Of a DNA stretch of 64,000 bases, positions 45,261 through 59,054 are shown one piece after another. The stretch lies in the NCBI GenBank assembly GCA_020736575.1, contig JAGPYM010000008.1:496001-560000 (forward strand), written 5' to 3'. The stretch is from Thelonectria olida (taxonomy: Eukaryota > Ascomycota > Sordariomycetes > Hypocreales > Nectriaceae). Made by a program: the position numbers and the translations under genes. Under the pieces are notes generated by a model, which saw only the letters and a list, made by a program, of their open reading frames with translations, was not told the DNA's origin and did not search any database. Position 1 is the first letter of the stretch. Each line of letters begins with the position of its first letter.

Positions 45261-47670
45261 ATGGATGCCGCGGCGAAGTCGCTCCAGTTCCTCAGCCAGC
45301 GCGTCTTGCCCGAGCTACCCCATACTCTATCTAACTCCCCCGACTGGCGATACCGCGCCCCCGCCGTCGAATCCAAGAAGCACTACGAAGAATGGGATAA
45401 CACCCGTCTTCAGTACATGACTCTCATCTCCCATGCCGAACGTGGACCTCTCCTCACCAGGTCCTACCACGACATGCGTGTCGAGCCACGGCCCACCCAT
45501 CGGGATATCAGCTCGCTTGCCAAAACAGGCGGCGAGAAGAAGAAGCTGTCGCTCAGCGACTACAAGAATAAGAAGACCACTGGCGCTATCGCCGAGACTA
45601 CTCCAGAACCCCTGAGCGCTAGGAAGCGGGAGGTTGCCAACGATAAAGTCAGGCCTTCACCCGATTTAGCAGTTAAAGCGGATGCCTCCCGATCAAGGGA
45701 TCCTCACTCAGGACTCGGCTCTAAGCCCATTGTTGATATGAGGTATGTGAACCAATGATGTCGCGCTTCGAGACCTGCCTCTGTTGACATTTCGCAGACT
45801 TCCTCCGAAGCCGCCTGGCCTTCCCCCTCGGCCTGCATCGCCAGAACCCAGAAAGCGCTTGGCCGACCCCGACGACGATCCGCGATCGCAGAAACGATCT
45901 CGAACAGATAGTAGAGCTACCCACGACGATGGAGTGCGATCATCGCGCGATGACGTTCCGCGACGCAGAGACCGAGATTCGCTTGCGCCCCCAGATCATC
46001 GCACCGAGCGTGAGGGAAAGTTCTCCACATCATCTTCCCTTACCAACGGCCGAAACACTCTCAAAAACTCAACGACTTCTACTCGGAACCCTTCGCCGGC
46101 AGGACGCGCCCGGGGCGCCTCACTCAATGGTGTTCGACCTGGTCACTCCGCAAGCGCTAAGAACACGCCTACCAAGGTCGACACATCCTCGCGACCGTCC
46201 CTCCCGCCGCTATTATCACCTTTGCATCTCAACCTTGACAGTCGCGACGGTTCAGACCGAGAGAAGAGGAAGGCACGCGAAGATGCTGTGGACGGTACGA
46301 AGTCAACAAAACCGAAAAAGTTGGAGGAACCTCCCAAGCCGAAAAGGGACAAATCTCCAGCTCGAATCCCTCCGTTACTGTCGCCCACGTTGCCGCCTTT
46401 AATTGAGTCGGAACTGTCTAAAAGGGCTAAGCCTAGCTCCAAGTTGGACAAGAATAAGGAGGACAAGGATCGAGAAGAACAGGACGAGGTCCGCTCAAGC
46501 GAAGAACGGCACAAGGAAGAACGGCACAAGGAAGAACGGCGCAAGGAAGAACGAATATCGTCAACCAGCAGAAAAGCGCTTGCAAACCAGGACAATGACG
46601 AGCCAATTCGCAAAGAGCGGCCGAAGAGTCTCATTGTCACTCTATACATCCCCAAGAGAGACAGAGTACGGGTCAAACAGTTACTGGCTCTACCAGCGCG
46701 CAAGGAGCCCCCTCAACAGGATCGACCTGTGAGCTCAGAAGCTCAACCTGGACAAGCGAAGAAGCGCCCAGCTGCCACAGGGGGTGAAACCATTGCTGAC
46801 TCGATATCTGTGAAACGACCACGAACATCATCCATCTCCCACTCAAGTCGACTTCCACCACCTCCCTCGACTCCTTCTAAGAGAGGGACTACTGCCATGT
46901 CTCGCGTCAGTTCTAGCAACTCCCAAGTTCACACTCCCGGCGACGTAACGACAGCAACACCAGCCGCCCTAGGCTCCTCAGAGAGGCCAGTTAACGGCAA
47001 CGATGGCACCCGGCTTGGCAGGGCTGAAGATGCAGCCTTTCAAGATGAGAAGGCTTCTCGCTTCCGTGGTCTAGGCCGGCATCTCAAGCACAATGGTGAT
47101 CAAGTCATGAAAAAGGCGGTCCAGGCAAGCCACGGTGCTCGGGAAACGGAGTCATCCTATAAGTTAGGCTACGTTCTGAGCGTCGAGAGCATCATCGCCT
47201 TCATGACGAGCTTCCAGGCGACTAACATGGCCCGTCTTTTGTCAGGAAAGGCGCGCGATGCAAACGGCTGGGAGAGCTTGTTTCCACTTCTAGAATTTCT
47301 GCAGAGGTCATTCAGGGGTGATTTGCGACGATATCAAATCCTATACACCCTCATCTTGATGCTCCACGCTGTTGCGCGAGAGGAAGTTGTCAAGTGTTAC
47401 ACCACGATGGAGAATCCGTCGGCTCAAATCTCTATGCAAGCGCTTCTCAATCATGAACGTACCAGGGTTCATCTTTGGCCTCTTGTCCGCGAGGCTAACA
47501 ACGCCATCGAAACCGATTACCTCCGTGCTAGCATCACGCCCTGGTCTACCATCGACGACATCTCTATTGACGTCCTTCGCGTTCTCCGTCGCTGGTGCGA
47601 AGACGGGAACGTGAAGTGGGTTCCAGAGGTGAACGTCAAGGAGCTCGGATCGCGGAGTCATCGCAACTGA
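45261..47670 (+). CDS. Basic, disordered nuclear protein with conserved C-terminal domain (possibly Ell-binding Ebp1 family)
   Basis: Exons 45261-45742 and 45798-47670 give 784 aa. Most is disordered and rich in Ser, Pro, Arg and Lys, with a tandem five-residue EERHK run at about 46500-46555. Conserved-looking parts are the N-terminus (MDAAAKSLQFLSQRVLPELP), a short strand KSLIVTLYIPKRDRVRVKQLL, and a helical C-terminal domain of about 200 residues (SVESIIAFMTSFQATNMARL to WCEDGNVKWVPEV). The layout recalls the fungal Ell-binding protein of the transcription elongation complex, but that is from memory of the pattern and weak. A nuclear role is suggested by basic clusters such as RKRLADP and KKRPAAT. 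Confidence 0.7.
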
Positions 47671-48991
47671 ATGGGACCTTCTCTAATTGAGACAGTGTCC
47701 CAGTGTTCTACTAGTTTACACATCACCTCCATCTAGTCTATCTTCACGGTAGAAGAAAGACTTTCTCAACATGTATTATGACTACGGCTTTTCTCCCACA
47801 ATCCCACCACATCCGCATCCTCGCTAATACCGGCACGTCACGGACGAACCGATGAGAAACCCACCGACGGCTTCTCAACGAGTCCCAGGTACGCGGCAGT
47901 GTTAGCGATTGGAGCGGTAATGCCCGAGCATCAACTAGAATTGGAGTGCTTGGAAGATCAACGGCTGAAACACCAGGACACAGGAATTGGTTCATGCCGA
48001 ACCCGAGAGGGGCGTTTTTTTGGCATGATTGTCTGTTTCTTTGCATTTTCGCATTTTACCCAGTTCGGGTTGCTTTCCTATAGGTACTTGTTGTTTGCTT
48101 GTTTGCTCTGGCCGAGAGGTTTGTTCCGGCCATTTTTGAGACGTTGTACTATGATATCCCCCGGGTCAAACGGAAAGCGTTTTATTTCGTTTTGCTTTTA
48201 GGGGGCCCCCAGCGAAAGAAAAAGGAGAAGGGAGAGAGGATACTGTTTTTTTTTTGTTTTTTTTTTGTTTTCGAAACCGGATGGGCCAGGGGATTCCGGA
48301 TATGTAACGATCCAAAGGGTTTATTTTTGGGAAGAGGGAGAGCAGCATGGACAGGCTCCGAAAGCCAGGAATCTGAGGACAGGCTTGGAGACAGTTGGGA
48401 CAGGAAATGTGAACATGATGATTGAATCCATCTAATGACAATGGTTACCAGGGGTCGACGTGACGTTACACCAACTGCTTGCTGTAGTAAGAGTGCGAAC
48501 GACTCACCCGCTGTGAACCTATTCAACTCATCGATACCGAGAGTCACTCTCCAATCACGAACATCAGTTCTATGAAGTATCACCTCAAGACAAAGGTCTA
48601 TCACATGCTGTTTCTTGTGTCTCCGTAAGAAACACCTGCCCTTACAAGTTAGGCTACACCATAGACATTTTCGAGCTCATCACAATCACAAGGCAAGGCA
48701 GAGGAACATTCAATCTTATGGAGGGATGGTTTCTTTTTTGATATCCGCGGCTATACTAACAGCACCATGATAGGTAGACCGATCTAGCTAGGAGTAAGAA
48801 CTCGTGACACCCTCCTCCGGGCAATCCCCCAAGTCGAGGTTTTGGTATATTTTTTTAACTTGGTCATTAACGACGCACACTGCTGCTAGTGCATGATGGC
48901 ACGAGGCCGTGGCGAATTAGGTGTGTTTTTTTCTTTCTGGTTCATGGGTCGTGTCGGATGGGAGTGTCGAGCACTTTTCAGCATTTTACGC
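47671..48991. other. Convergent gene-free region
   Basis: 1.32 kb between the basic nuclear protein and GAPDH, with T-tracts at 48246-48270. No supported gene on either strand. Confidence 0.45.
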
Positions 48992-50597
<1,606 letters not shown>

Positions 50598-51228
50598 CTA
50601 GCTCGAGGAGGGGGAAGCTCGCCAAAAAGGAGGGGCAGAAGGGAAGGGTTCTCTTGTCATGGCTCAGTCTCGGCGGGCCAACAGAAGGCGAGCGAATTGA
50701 GCCCATGAGCGAGGAGTATGAGGAAGATGCGGTGGTGATGACGACGATGTGATGATGAAGCAGGCAATGCTGGAGAATAGAGGACGTACCGAGAAGTTGA
50801 TGTGTATGGATTGAACCGAGTTGGTATGAGGAGAGAAGAAAGAAGGAAGAGGAGGAGAGTCAAATGGACGAGGAGAGGGGAGATATTTCAATTATTTGAG
50901 TCTGGTCTGGGTACCTACGGCCGCTCGGATTATCAACCCCGTGCAACCCGTTCTGCTCCTTCCGTTTCGTCAGTCGCCATCCAACCAACCACCAGCCACG
51001 TTTGAGGCCGGCGCTCCTGCCCACCACGCAGCTGGACATTCACTCCCGTCACTCCCGTCGTGTCTCGTTTCGCCTCAGCCCAGACCCAAAAGTCTTGTCT
51101 GTGAGGTGAGGTGAGAACGGAAGGGAGTGAGTGAAAGTGGAGAAATGGAGGAGGAGGGGAGGGGCAGGGGGGAGGGGGTGTGTGAATTGGCCTCCATCAA
51201 CCACCACGATCCACTACCCACCATCCAC

Positions 51229-51250
51229 CAAGCAAGCAAGCAAGCAAGCA
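51229..51250. repeat. (CAAG)n microsatellite
   Basis: Five perfect CAAG tetramers plus a partial one, intergenic. Confidence 0.85.
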
Positions 51251-53005
51251 TTGATCCAGCAAGGTCCAAGGAGGGGGAGGGGCAGAGAGAGGCCAGACGC
51301 GAGACGAGGCAAGAGCATTCGGCTGAGGGAGGCGAGGGAGGAAGGATACCTAGGTAAGGTAGATGGGCGTAACTAAGGTAAGGCAAGTACCTAACGTAAT
51401 CATCATGATCTGAGCAACCAAGGAAAGACGTCAATTCCTCTCCCAACAGCTTCTCGATGACTTCACTTCCAGAGGTCTGCTCCTCTCCTCGCTGTTCATC
51501 CTCCGTCAATCTATCCACCGCATACGAGTACAGCTGTCGACGTGTTTACTCCTCCCCATGCAATCAAAAACGCATCAACACAGAAACCCGCGGTGTAGGC
51601 CAGCCAGCCCAGCTCGAGGTGCGGTCAGGGTTCGACGTCAGTCCATCCATCCCTCCATCCACCATCCCGCTCACCCGTTATTGCGATGCCCTCTAGTTGC
51701 CCTTCACCCTAACTCGCCTCGCTACCCAGATTCGTGATTTGAAGCTCCATTTCTCCTGAATTCCGTCACGACACATTGATAATGATGGTTCGCTTCCCCA
51801 TTGATTGTCTCACGCTTCTTGTCCCTCGTCCCTCTTCCTCGTCATAACATGATGCTCTCATTCTCCGTCTCTCGCTCGCTCATGCATTGGCCCATCGATT
51901 GCCCCTCCTTTGGCGCGTCGACGACAGTGGGCGGGACACAATGGTGGGGTGCCCTTGCGTGGGTAAGGTACTTCGCTTGGAGGTGGCGCCGCTACCGTGG
52001 CGACAGGTACCCCTCCCACACCCTGGTTCTGTCCAGTTTTGGTTGAGAGCTTGGCTGAGATGAAGAGAGCCCGAGGGGTAATGGAAAGTGGTGTGAGATT
52101 TGGAATTCTCAAATGAGGCATCGAGAATGAGTGGCTGAGTTCCCGCCTGGTGCAGCACCCAGCACCCGGCATTGGCACTTTGCACTGACGCCTTGTCTCA
52201 GTTCCAGCATGATCCAATCCATCACGAATGAATGAATGGTCCGTGGTGATGATGGATGCATGCAGCAACCAAAATATCGACTTATCGGCCCAGTTGAGGG
52301 CCCTCCCCTGCTTCCTTCAAGCTCCGTAAGGCGGTATAGCTGCCTGCACTGCGGCCAGTGCTTGGTATCATGTATCATGATGCTCACTCACATCGACTCC
52401 CGGGGCCCCTGTTTGGACGCCGCACTCATTCACGAGCCCCGGAACCCTCGCCGACTGGACCGCTGTCCTCCGATGCCGTCGGTCAAGAGATCTCAATCTA
52501 CGCCTCCGGCTCCTTTACGTCTTCTCGCGAGTCTGGCCTCATTTTCGACTCTTGCGACTTGCCCTTGACCGTTCTTTGCCTGTCTTCTCGTCTGTGCCCT
52601 TCCCAACAAACATACGGATCGCTCTCTCCTCTCCGCCTCCGAATCCGCCGCCGTCCGCCGAAGCTGTTGTTGTCCGGGATACAGGCCCGACTCGCAAGTT
52701 CCCCCATTATTTCTCGGGGTGTCGGTCTCAACTTATTATCGTACGTACGAATAGCATCCATTCAGTCAGAGCTCTTACGTGTCCTTGCCTCGATGGGCGT
52801 GGGTTGAATGATGAGAGAAATTGATAACCACGAAAGCGTCTTTTTTTCGTTGCAAACATGTCTTGCTTGCTAATCTACCATATCCCGTCCTTGCCGCCGG
52901 CGGGAGAGGCGAAGCGATAACTACCTAACCATTGGGAATCGCTTTACGTTTATTTGCGCTTTTATACAACAAGTCAACAACAGCCGTTACAGCCCCGTCA
53001 TCAAG

Positions 53006-53305
53006 GTGTGCAAATCCGTCCTAGCCTGCTCTATCTTGCTTAGCTTGTGCCTCTTGTTGATGAGCAAACGAGGTTGCGCCTTTTTACGCAATAGCAAAGA
53101 GGTGTGGCGGGGCATTCAAAATGACTCCAACAAACACGTCGTTTCTCTTGTCTTCTCGGCCGCTACGTATTATATGGGGATCTTTGGTCTCACCTTGTTC
53201 TCGCTCGTCCAACAAGAAGGTCTCCTCTCATGGAAGCTAAACAAGGTGTGGATTCGCTCATCTCTGATATTCTTTCCAATTCTAGTATCCAGATCCAGCT
53301 CATGA
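53006..53305 (+). CDS. Doubtful small ORF with hydrophobic N-terminus
   Basis: 99 codons, ATG to stop, starting MCKSVLACSILLSLCLLLMS, which resembles a secretion leader, with a second hydrophobic stretch later. There is no recognised family, no clear promoter, and the downstream part overlaps another open frame (53230-53430). It may be chance. It is reported because it is the only leader-like frame in the gene-poor region. Confidence 0.15.
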   Translation: MCKSVLACSILLSLCLLLMSKRGCAFLRNSKEVWRGIQNDSNKHVVSLVFSAATYYMGIFGLTLFSLVQQEGLLSWKLNKVWIRSSLIFFPILVSRSSS

Positions 53306-55283
53306 GAGAGGGGTTCGCATTTGAAAAAGAGCTTTTCACTACTAGTGCTGGTGGTGGTGTCCCGCCCTCCATTTCAACAATCAACAAAAACGTGGATATC
53401 TGTGCCATGTCTGGTTGGGCGTGTCCGTAATCAACAAGATCCAGATCTAGAAAAGAGGCATTTCCTCAACTATTAGCTCCTCACCTGTAACCTGATCAGG
53501 GAGTCATATACAGGGAGGGCGTGGCGCAGGATTGAGGACACACAGAGATTACAGTATCAAGGTTTGTGAAAAGTGAGGCGAATATAATTGCTCGACTCGA
53601 CTAATACGGCAATGTGATGATGACTCTTTTCTCCCGTCACGTCGTCTGCTGAGAAATCGAAAGGCAACAGTGAACCCCCAATAAGGCAAACTCGATGGGA
53701 AGACGGGCCTGTGTCGGCCCGTTATTTGGGGCACGGGTGCTCCCACCGTTCACGGACCGACTGTATTCACAGCCCTCTCGTTATGATGGAATGCCATGTT
53801 TTGTTGTAGTTAATCCACTAACCATCGTGCATCAGTTCATCCCTATGAACTCAAACAATAGGACTCGACCCTTTCGATACTCCGCAGGCTCCGAGACTAC
53901 CTAATGGCCAGAAGCCAACATCTTCAGCCTCCTCGTCCGCTTATCTGGCGTGGTTTCCATTCCCCAGGGGCCCCTACTAGTTCCAGATCCGCGATCAAGG
54001 CAAGGCAGGTCCAACGCCGTGTCGAGTAAGGACACGCCTCTTGGTCCGTGGTATTGGCGATGGCCTCATGCAGCAATCTCACCGAACATCCTCACCTGAG
54101 GTGCGAATAAACGGGGGCGGGGACGGCCCCTGGTCTGGCCTGATCTGACCTGACTTCACCTCAGCTCACCTCGCCTGACCGACTCTGGTCTGATATTGGT
54201 CCTTGCGGAGGGTTCAGCCTCGTTGGTCCTTTCTTTTTTCTTTTTCTTGTTGTTTTTTTTGGGGGGCGATCATCTAGATTATGTATTTTGTTCTTGATTA
54301 CCTAACCTACGTTGCATGATCGATTGGTCGCATTCCCCCGCCCTCGCTGTCATCTCTACCAGATAACCGAGAGTTGTCCCTCTTCGGCATCTCGACTTAC
54401 ACGGATGGCTTCACACCTACATGTGCAGCAGCCCCAGACGCATGCCTGCACAATAGCATACATACGAATTAACTAGCCACACCAAGTGCTCAATTCCTAG
54501 ACCTACGCCGTCCGATGCCTTATTTTTTGTTTCCCCAATATTCCCCAGTTGTTCCAGTTCGATCCCTGTTCATCGCCTCCGATTCAGCCCGCGCCTTCAC
54601 GGTAACCGCCTCGGCTACGGGCCACCCGTGCCCCGGCCCCCAGCTCCACGCGCCCGGAGCATCACGGGTGCGGCAACGCCTATGGGGAGTGCTTTGGCCT
54701 TTCCCCGGCTTTCCTTCAGAGCCTCCTCCAGACTCCTCCAGAGTTCCAGACACTTCCCCCTCGCCCGGCCTCGCCCGGCCATGCCCGCCCCCGGCGCGGA
54801 TCGGGATCCCCAGGAACCAAAGATGGATAAAACTAAACTGTCTTTCTGCTGCTGGTGCCACCTTGTCGGCTCTGTTAGTGCCCCTCGTCATCCACGAGGA
54901 TCCTCCCGCGGCACCATCATGCAGCATCGTGACCTTGTCGGCCCCTCAAACGCCCAACGGCTGTCCAAGAAACGCCGCCAGTTGTGTCATGCATTCCCTC
55001 TTTCAGTCTTTCTTCCTTCTTCTGTGGGTTCTCGACGCGACCCGGCTCCACACGCCGTCTTCTCGTCGCGTCTCCAAACGATGCTGTCACGGCCTCAGCC
55101 ACCTTGTGCCTTTTGACCGTCCCAAGTACACAAGGCTGGTTGGCCGAGCACCCACGATTCCCTCGTGGCGGCCCACGGTCCAGCGACTCTGCTGGGACAC
55201 CGTTACACCGTTTCCGGCCGTCTCACGTTCAGTCCCCCTCCAATCCTTCTTCCGCCCGCACCTCTTGGCTGGTCTCGTGATGC

Positions 55284-56696
55284 TTATACAAAGGCGCCGG
55301 CCTGTGACGTCCACTCCTGTCCCTCCTCCACAGCTCGGAACTCGACCGACCCATCTGTGAAATAGCCGGCTTCCTGCCATGCCTTCATTGTAGCCCCATC
55401 AAACGGTCCCTGTTTGGCGCCCCCGTCACGCCCGTCTGTCCACCGGAATTCCCACATGGATCCCGCCTTCACCGCATTGTCTGGCTTGTCGTTGGCATCT
55501 GCTCCTTTGGGTTCCGGTTCGACCCATTCTTCCCCGGTTTCTCTGCGATATGCCCGGACAAGTAATTCCCGTTCCTGATCGTAAATTTCTTCATAGTCTC
55601 GGCTTAGCAGCTTGTCGGCGGCCTCTGTGATGGTGTTGATCGAATCTTTTACCCGCTTCTGCTCTGGGTCCCCATTGGCTTCGGCATCCACATCCATACC
55701 CTCGGCACCCTTGTTCATCTTCTTGAGCTTCCACTTGGGGATTTTCTTCGTCTTGGGTTGGCTCTTGCCAAGCCTGGCCAAGGCCTCCAGAGGTGTCTCT
55801 GCTCTTTCCAATTGGAGTATCAAACTTTTGAGCAGATCCGAGGCCAAAACCTCGTCGTCCTCCATGCGTTGCTTCCGAGCTTCTTCCTCTCGCTTCTCAT
55901 GAGCGGCTGCTGCCTTCTTCATGTCCTTCTTGCTGACTCCAGCTAGCCAACTGTCGTGAACCGCATCGGGGTCTCCAGCCTTGCGGACATAGTTTCCATC
56001 TTGGTCGAATTGGCCTGACTCCATTTCCTGCTTTAGGTTGAAAGCTTCAACTTTGGGTGCGTTCCTCTTGAGGCCGCCTGCGCCAACCTCTTCGTCGACG
56101 CCTTCTTCCTGGATAGCCAGGTCGACATCTTCCTCGTCGTCGCTACTTCCTCGGTCATCTAGTCGAATCTGGCTACCAGTTTTGCTGTTTTGATCCTGGC
56201 CCACGATTTGGTCGGCATCGAGGAAGCGTACGCCCTTTTTCTTGCGCCCAGATTGCTCAAAGTCGCCATCTTCAGGGGCAGGCTTGTCTTCTGCAGCATC
56301 GTCGTCGTCGGCCGCAAACATATCGTCATCCTCATCTTCATCCTCATCGACCTTGGTGTTAGGCTTGCCCTCGGTATCTGCAGCGTAGTTGTCCAGCTGA
56401 TCCAAAAAGTTCACGTCGCCCTTCTTGCGCGCCCCAGCACGGGCATTGAAGTTCTCGTTGTCTGAATCGCTGTCGTAGCCGTCGAGATTGACAGCACCCC
56501 GCTTCGTAGCGTTAGAGCCGCCAATGACGTCGGCATCGAGTATGGCATCGTCTTCCCGAGCATCGGGGGCCAAGGTGGAGGGGTTGCGAACGTCAAACTT
56601 GACTCGCTTGGTGTCGGTTTCGTCGTCGTTGTGATGGGTGCGCGCAAAGTTCTCGCCGGCTCGCTTGGGTCGCGCCGCTGAATGTCGCGAAGCCAT
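55284..56696 (-). CDS. LIN1: Lin1/CD2BP2-like GYF-domain protein (U5 snRNP-associated)
   Basis: Single exon, 470 aa. The C-terminal 60 residues form a GYF domain: MWEFRWTDGRDGG, then KQGPFDGATMKAWQEAGYF, with the variant Trp-Phe pattern of the Lin1/CD2BP2 type. The upstream half is acidic (DEDEDEDDDMFAADDDD) and contains GVRFLDADQI and SWLAGVSKKD-type segments typical of the family. In yeast Lin1 (Snu40) and human CD2BP2 it binds the U5 snRNP protein Prp6/Dib1 during snRNP assembly, in the nucleus. GYF domains read proline-rich ligands. Length fits fungal members. It is divergent from UFD1. Confidence 0.9.
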   Translation of the reverse strand: MASRHSAARPKRAGENFARTHHNDDETDTKRVKFDVRNPSTLAPDAREDDAILDADVIGGSNATKRGAVNLDGYDSDSDNENFNARAGARKKGDVNFLDQLDNYAADTEGKPNTKVDEDEDEDDDMFAADDDDAAEDKPAPEDGDFEQSGRKKKGVRFLDADQIVGQDQNSKTGSQIRLDDRGSSDDEEDVDLAIQEEGVDEEVGAGGLKRNAPKVEAFNLKQEMESGQFDQDGNYVRKAGDPDAVHDSWLAGVSKKDMKKAAAAHEKREEEARKQRMEDDEVLASDLLKSLILQLERAETPLEALARLGKSQPKTKKIPKWKLKKMNKGAEGMDVDAEANGDPEQKRVKDSINTITEAADKLLSRDYEEIYDQERELLVRAYRRETGEEWVEPEPKGADANDKPDNAVKAGSMWEFRWTDGRDGGAKQGPFDGATMKAWQEAGYFTDGSVEFRAVEEGQEWTSQAGAFV

Positions 56697-57291
56697 GCTG
56701 CCTGAAAGAGCTCGGGGGGGTCCAGATTCAGTTTTTGCTCTGACGAGTTCGAATGATCAAGATAAAGATGTCCTTTGTTCGCTGGCGCATTCGATATTGG
56801 TGATGGAGCTAGGTTTGCTGAGAGCTGGAGGAGCTTGGACGTCGACTGTGGATAAATGCTCTCCGCTGGTTGGACGGGTCCCTTTTTTTTTTTTAGGCGG
56901 TCTCACTCACTGTAGCCTGGGGAGGTGCCCTCTAAGTAAGGGCTAGCCAAGGTAGCTGCTCGGCCCTGCAAACAGCTGGAGTCATGGAACCTTCCTCCTG
57001 CGTCATCTCAAAGCTGCCTTTCGCCGCTCCACGCGCCCCACGTTACCTAAGATGCTCGCTTGTGAACAACTTCATCCTACAATTCTCTCCGAGCAACATA
57101 TATCCACGGAGAACGCTGTCGGCAAACCCCGTTGCGCCAACCTCTAGTGATTATCGCGGTTCATCTCTTCGGTACCTTCTTGCACCTCACAACTCCACCG
57201 CATCCAGCTCTTCCTTGACCGCCACCCGTCGTATCAAACTCACCCCGCCATACCACAAGATCCTCGCCTACGTCCAGAGATCGCCCTCAAG
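56697..57291. promoter_or_regulatory. Divergent promoter of LIN1 and UFD1
   Basis: 595 bp between the two start codons. A frame of 118 codons here (56984-57340) overlaps the UFD1 start and is probably leader sequence. Confidence 0.45.
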
Positions 57292-58544
57292 ATGGTTCGT
57301 GACTCCAATATACCCACTTCCAGTTGATTTCCTCCCATAGCTTACTGTAGACCATCCAGTATTCAAGCGGTTTCGGCGGTGACCCGGATCGACTCTACAA
57401 CATGGCTCGCCATGGACGACGACCCATCGTACAACGCTTCGACGAATATTACCGATGCTACCCCGTCATCATGGCTCCTGGATCTGCCCGTCCAGAGTTG
57501 AACTATGGCTCGAAGATTATCCTCCCACCCTCCGCTCTGGACAAAGTGTCCAAATTACACGTTCAGTGGCCTTTGCTTATGGAAATGATCAACGGCGAGA
57601 AAGGAAGGCACTCTCATGCTGGTGTATTGGAGTTTATCGCGGAGGAGGGACGAGCTTACATTCCGCAGTGGGTATGTCAAGTCATAACAGATACATATTC
57701 CTAAAGATCACTGGCTAACCGTTCAAAGATGATGGAGACGCTAGGTATGGACGTGGGTGATATGATCCAGATCCGAACCACCTCGTTGGAGCTTGCCAGG
57801 ATGGTCAAGCTCCAGCCACAATCAGTCAACTTCCTTGATATTAGTGACCCCAAGGCCGTGCTGGAAAAGGCCTTCCGCAACTTCGCCACCCTAACAAAGG
57901 GCGACGTCTTCAACTTCGAGTACAATGATGAGGTGTACGAGGTTGCTGTCTTGGATGTCAAGCCAGAAACCGATAAGATGGGTGTGAGTATGATTGAGAC
58001 TGATGTTTCCGTCGAGTTTGCTCCTCCTGTAGGTTATGTCGAGCCCGAGAGGAAGAGTGGCACGAGTACTCCCCGAAGCACCCGCGGCGGCGGTGTCCCT
58101 GCTGGTGGTCTCCTGCACAGCCAAGGTACTATGGCTCAGGCTATCAACTACAGCTCCATTGCACCTTCAGTCACGAGCAATGTGACAAATTTCTTGGGCG
58201 AGGGTCAGAAACTTGTTAAGAAGGGCAGTAAGAACTCAACGCCCAAGCCCGCGACTCCCGTGCCAGCCGAGACTGCCGGAGTGCCAAAGAGACGAGACGG
58301 TGCCCCTGCACCTCTGCGTCTCCCCCCTAACAAGCTCTTCTTTGGATACGAGATTAAGCCGGTCAAGACGGACGAAGACAAGGAGAAGGAGAAGGAGAAC
58401 GCCAACGCACCCCATTTTGCCGGGCAAGGTCAGACTCTCCGCGGCGCTGTTAAGAGAAAGGGCGATGGAGAGGACAAGTCCAAGGCTCCGGATAAGAAGG
58501 GAACAAACGATGGAAACCGACTGGACGGTCGACGACCTCGATAA
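57292..58544 (+). CDS. UFD1: Ufd1, ubiquitin-binding cofactor of Cdc48
   Basis: Exons 57292-57294 (ATG alone), 57360-57671 and 57729-58544 give 376 aa. After a short MYSSGFGGDPDRLYNMA start, the N-domain begins RFDEYYRCYPVIMAP and runs to about residue 200, with KIILPPSALDKVSKL and GVLEFIAEEGRAYIPQWM, a double-psi barrel and ubiquitin-binding site. The tail (about 200-376) is low complexity; its FFGYEIKP-type segment probably contributes to Npl4/Cdc48 binding. The trimer with Npl4 extracts ubiquitylated clients, including in ER-associated degradation. The first intron (GTTCGT...ATCCAG) is inferred because otherwise no ATG precedes the N-domain in frame except one at 57402, which would cut off 15 residues. 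Confidence 0.93.
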
Positions 58545-59054
58545 TGCATGAATCGTTCTAGGTTTTAGGCGGCGTTATGGGATACGGGAAATCGGGGATC
58601 ATGGCAGGCGGATCAGCTGTGGATACCAATATCTGCCCAGTCTAGTCAGTAGTTTGCTGAATGATACGCAATGGGATTGACAGATGTGAGTGTGTTGGAG
58701 AGCATCGCTGAGAGAGGAACGAGGGTGAAAATGAGATTGTCCGAGATAATCAAGGTGGCTCTAGGGTACACGAGTTGGGGGAGACCCAGTGATCACAGAG
58801 TGGACAGCCAGGGTATGGGAATGATAATTCCAGTGATAAATAACATCATGTTGGATGTATTTTGGGTTGTGACTTTATGCTCTGAGGCTCGTCCTCATAA
58901 CATGTCATGCTATTCTTGGTCCATCTTCGATCATTCGTACCACCACATACGATCCATAGGGCCCTCTCTGTTACCATCTCAGCTCAACCTTGCGCAATAG
59001 AGGGACCACTGGGGACACTAGTATCGCCTAGAAAACAAACTATTATCCAGTTCT
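58545..59054. other. Convergent 3' intergenic region
   Basis: 510 bp between UFD1 and the first SANT-like gene. No gene is seen. Confidence 0.45.

Noticed and set aside
52358..52824. Frames of 90-149 codons in the gene-poor region as genes
   Set aside because: Overlapping frames on both strands with no domain, no leader and no splice pattern.
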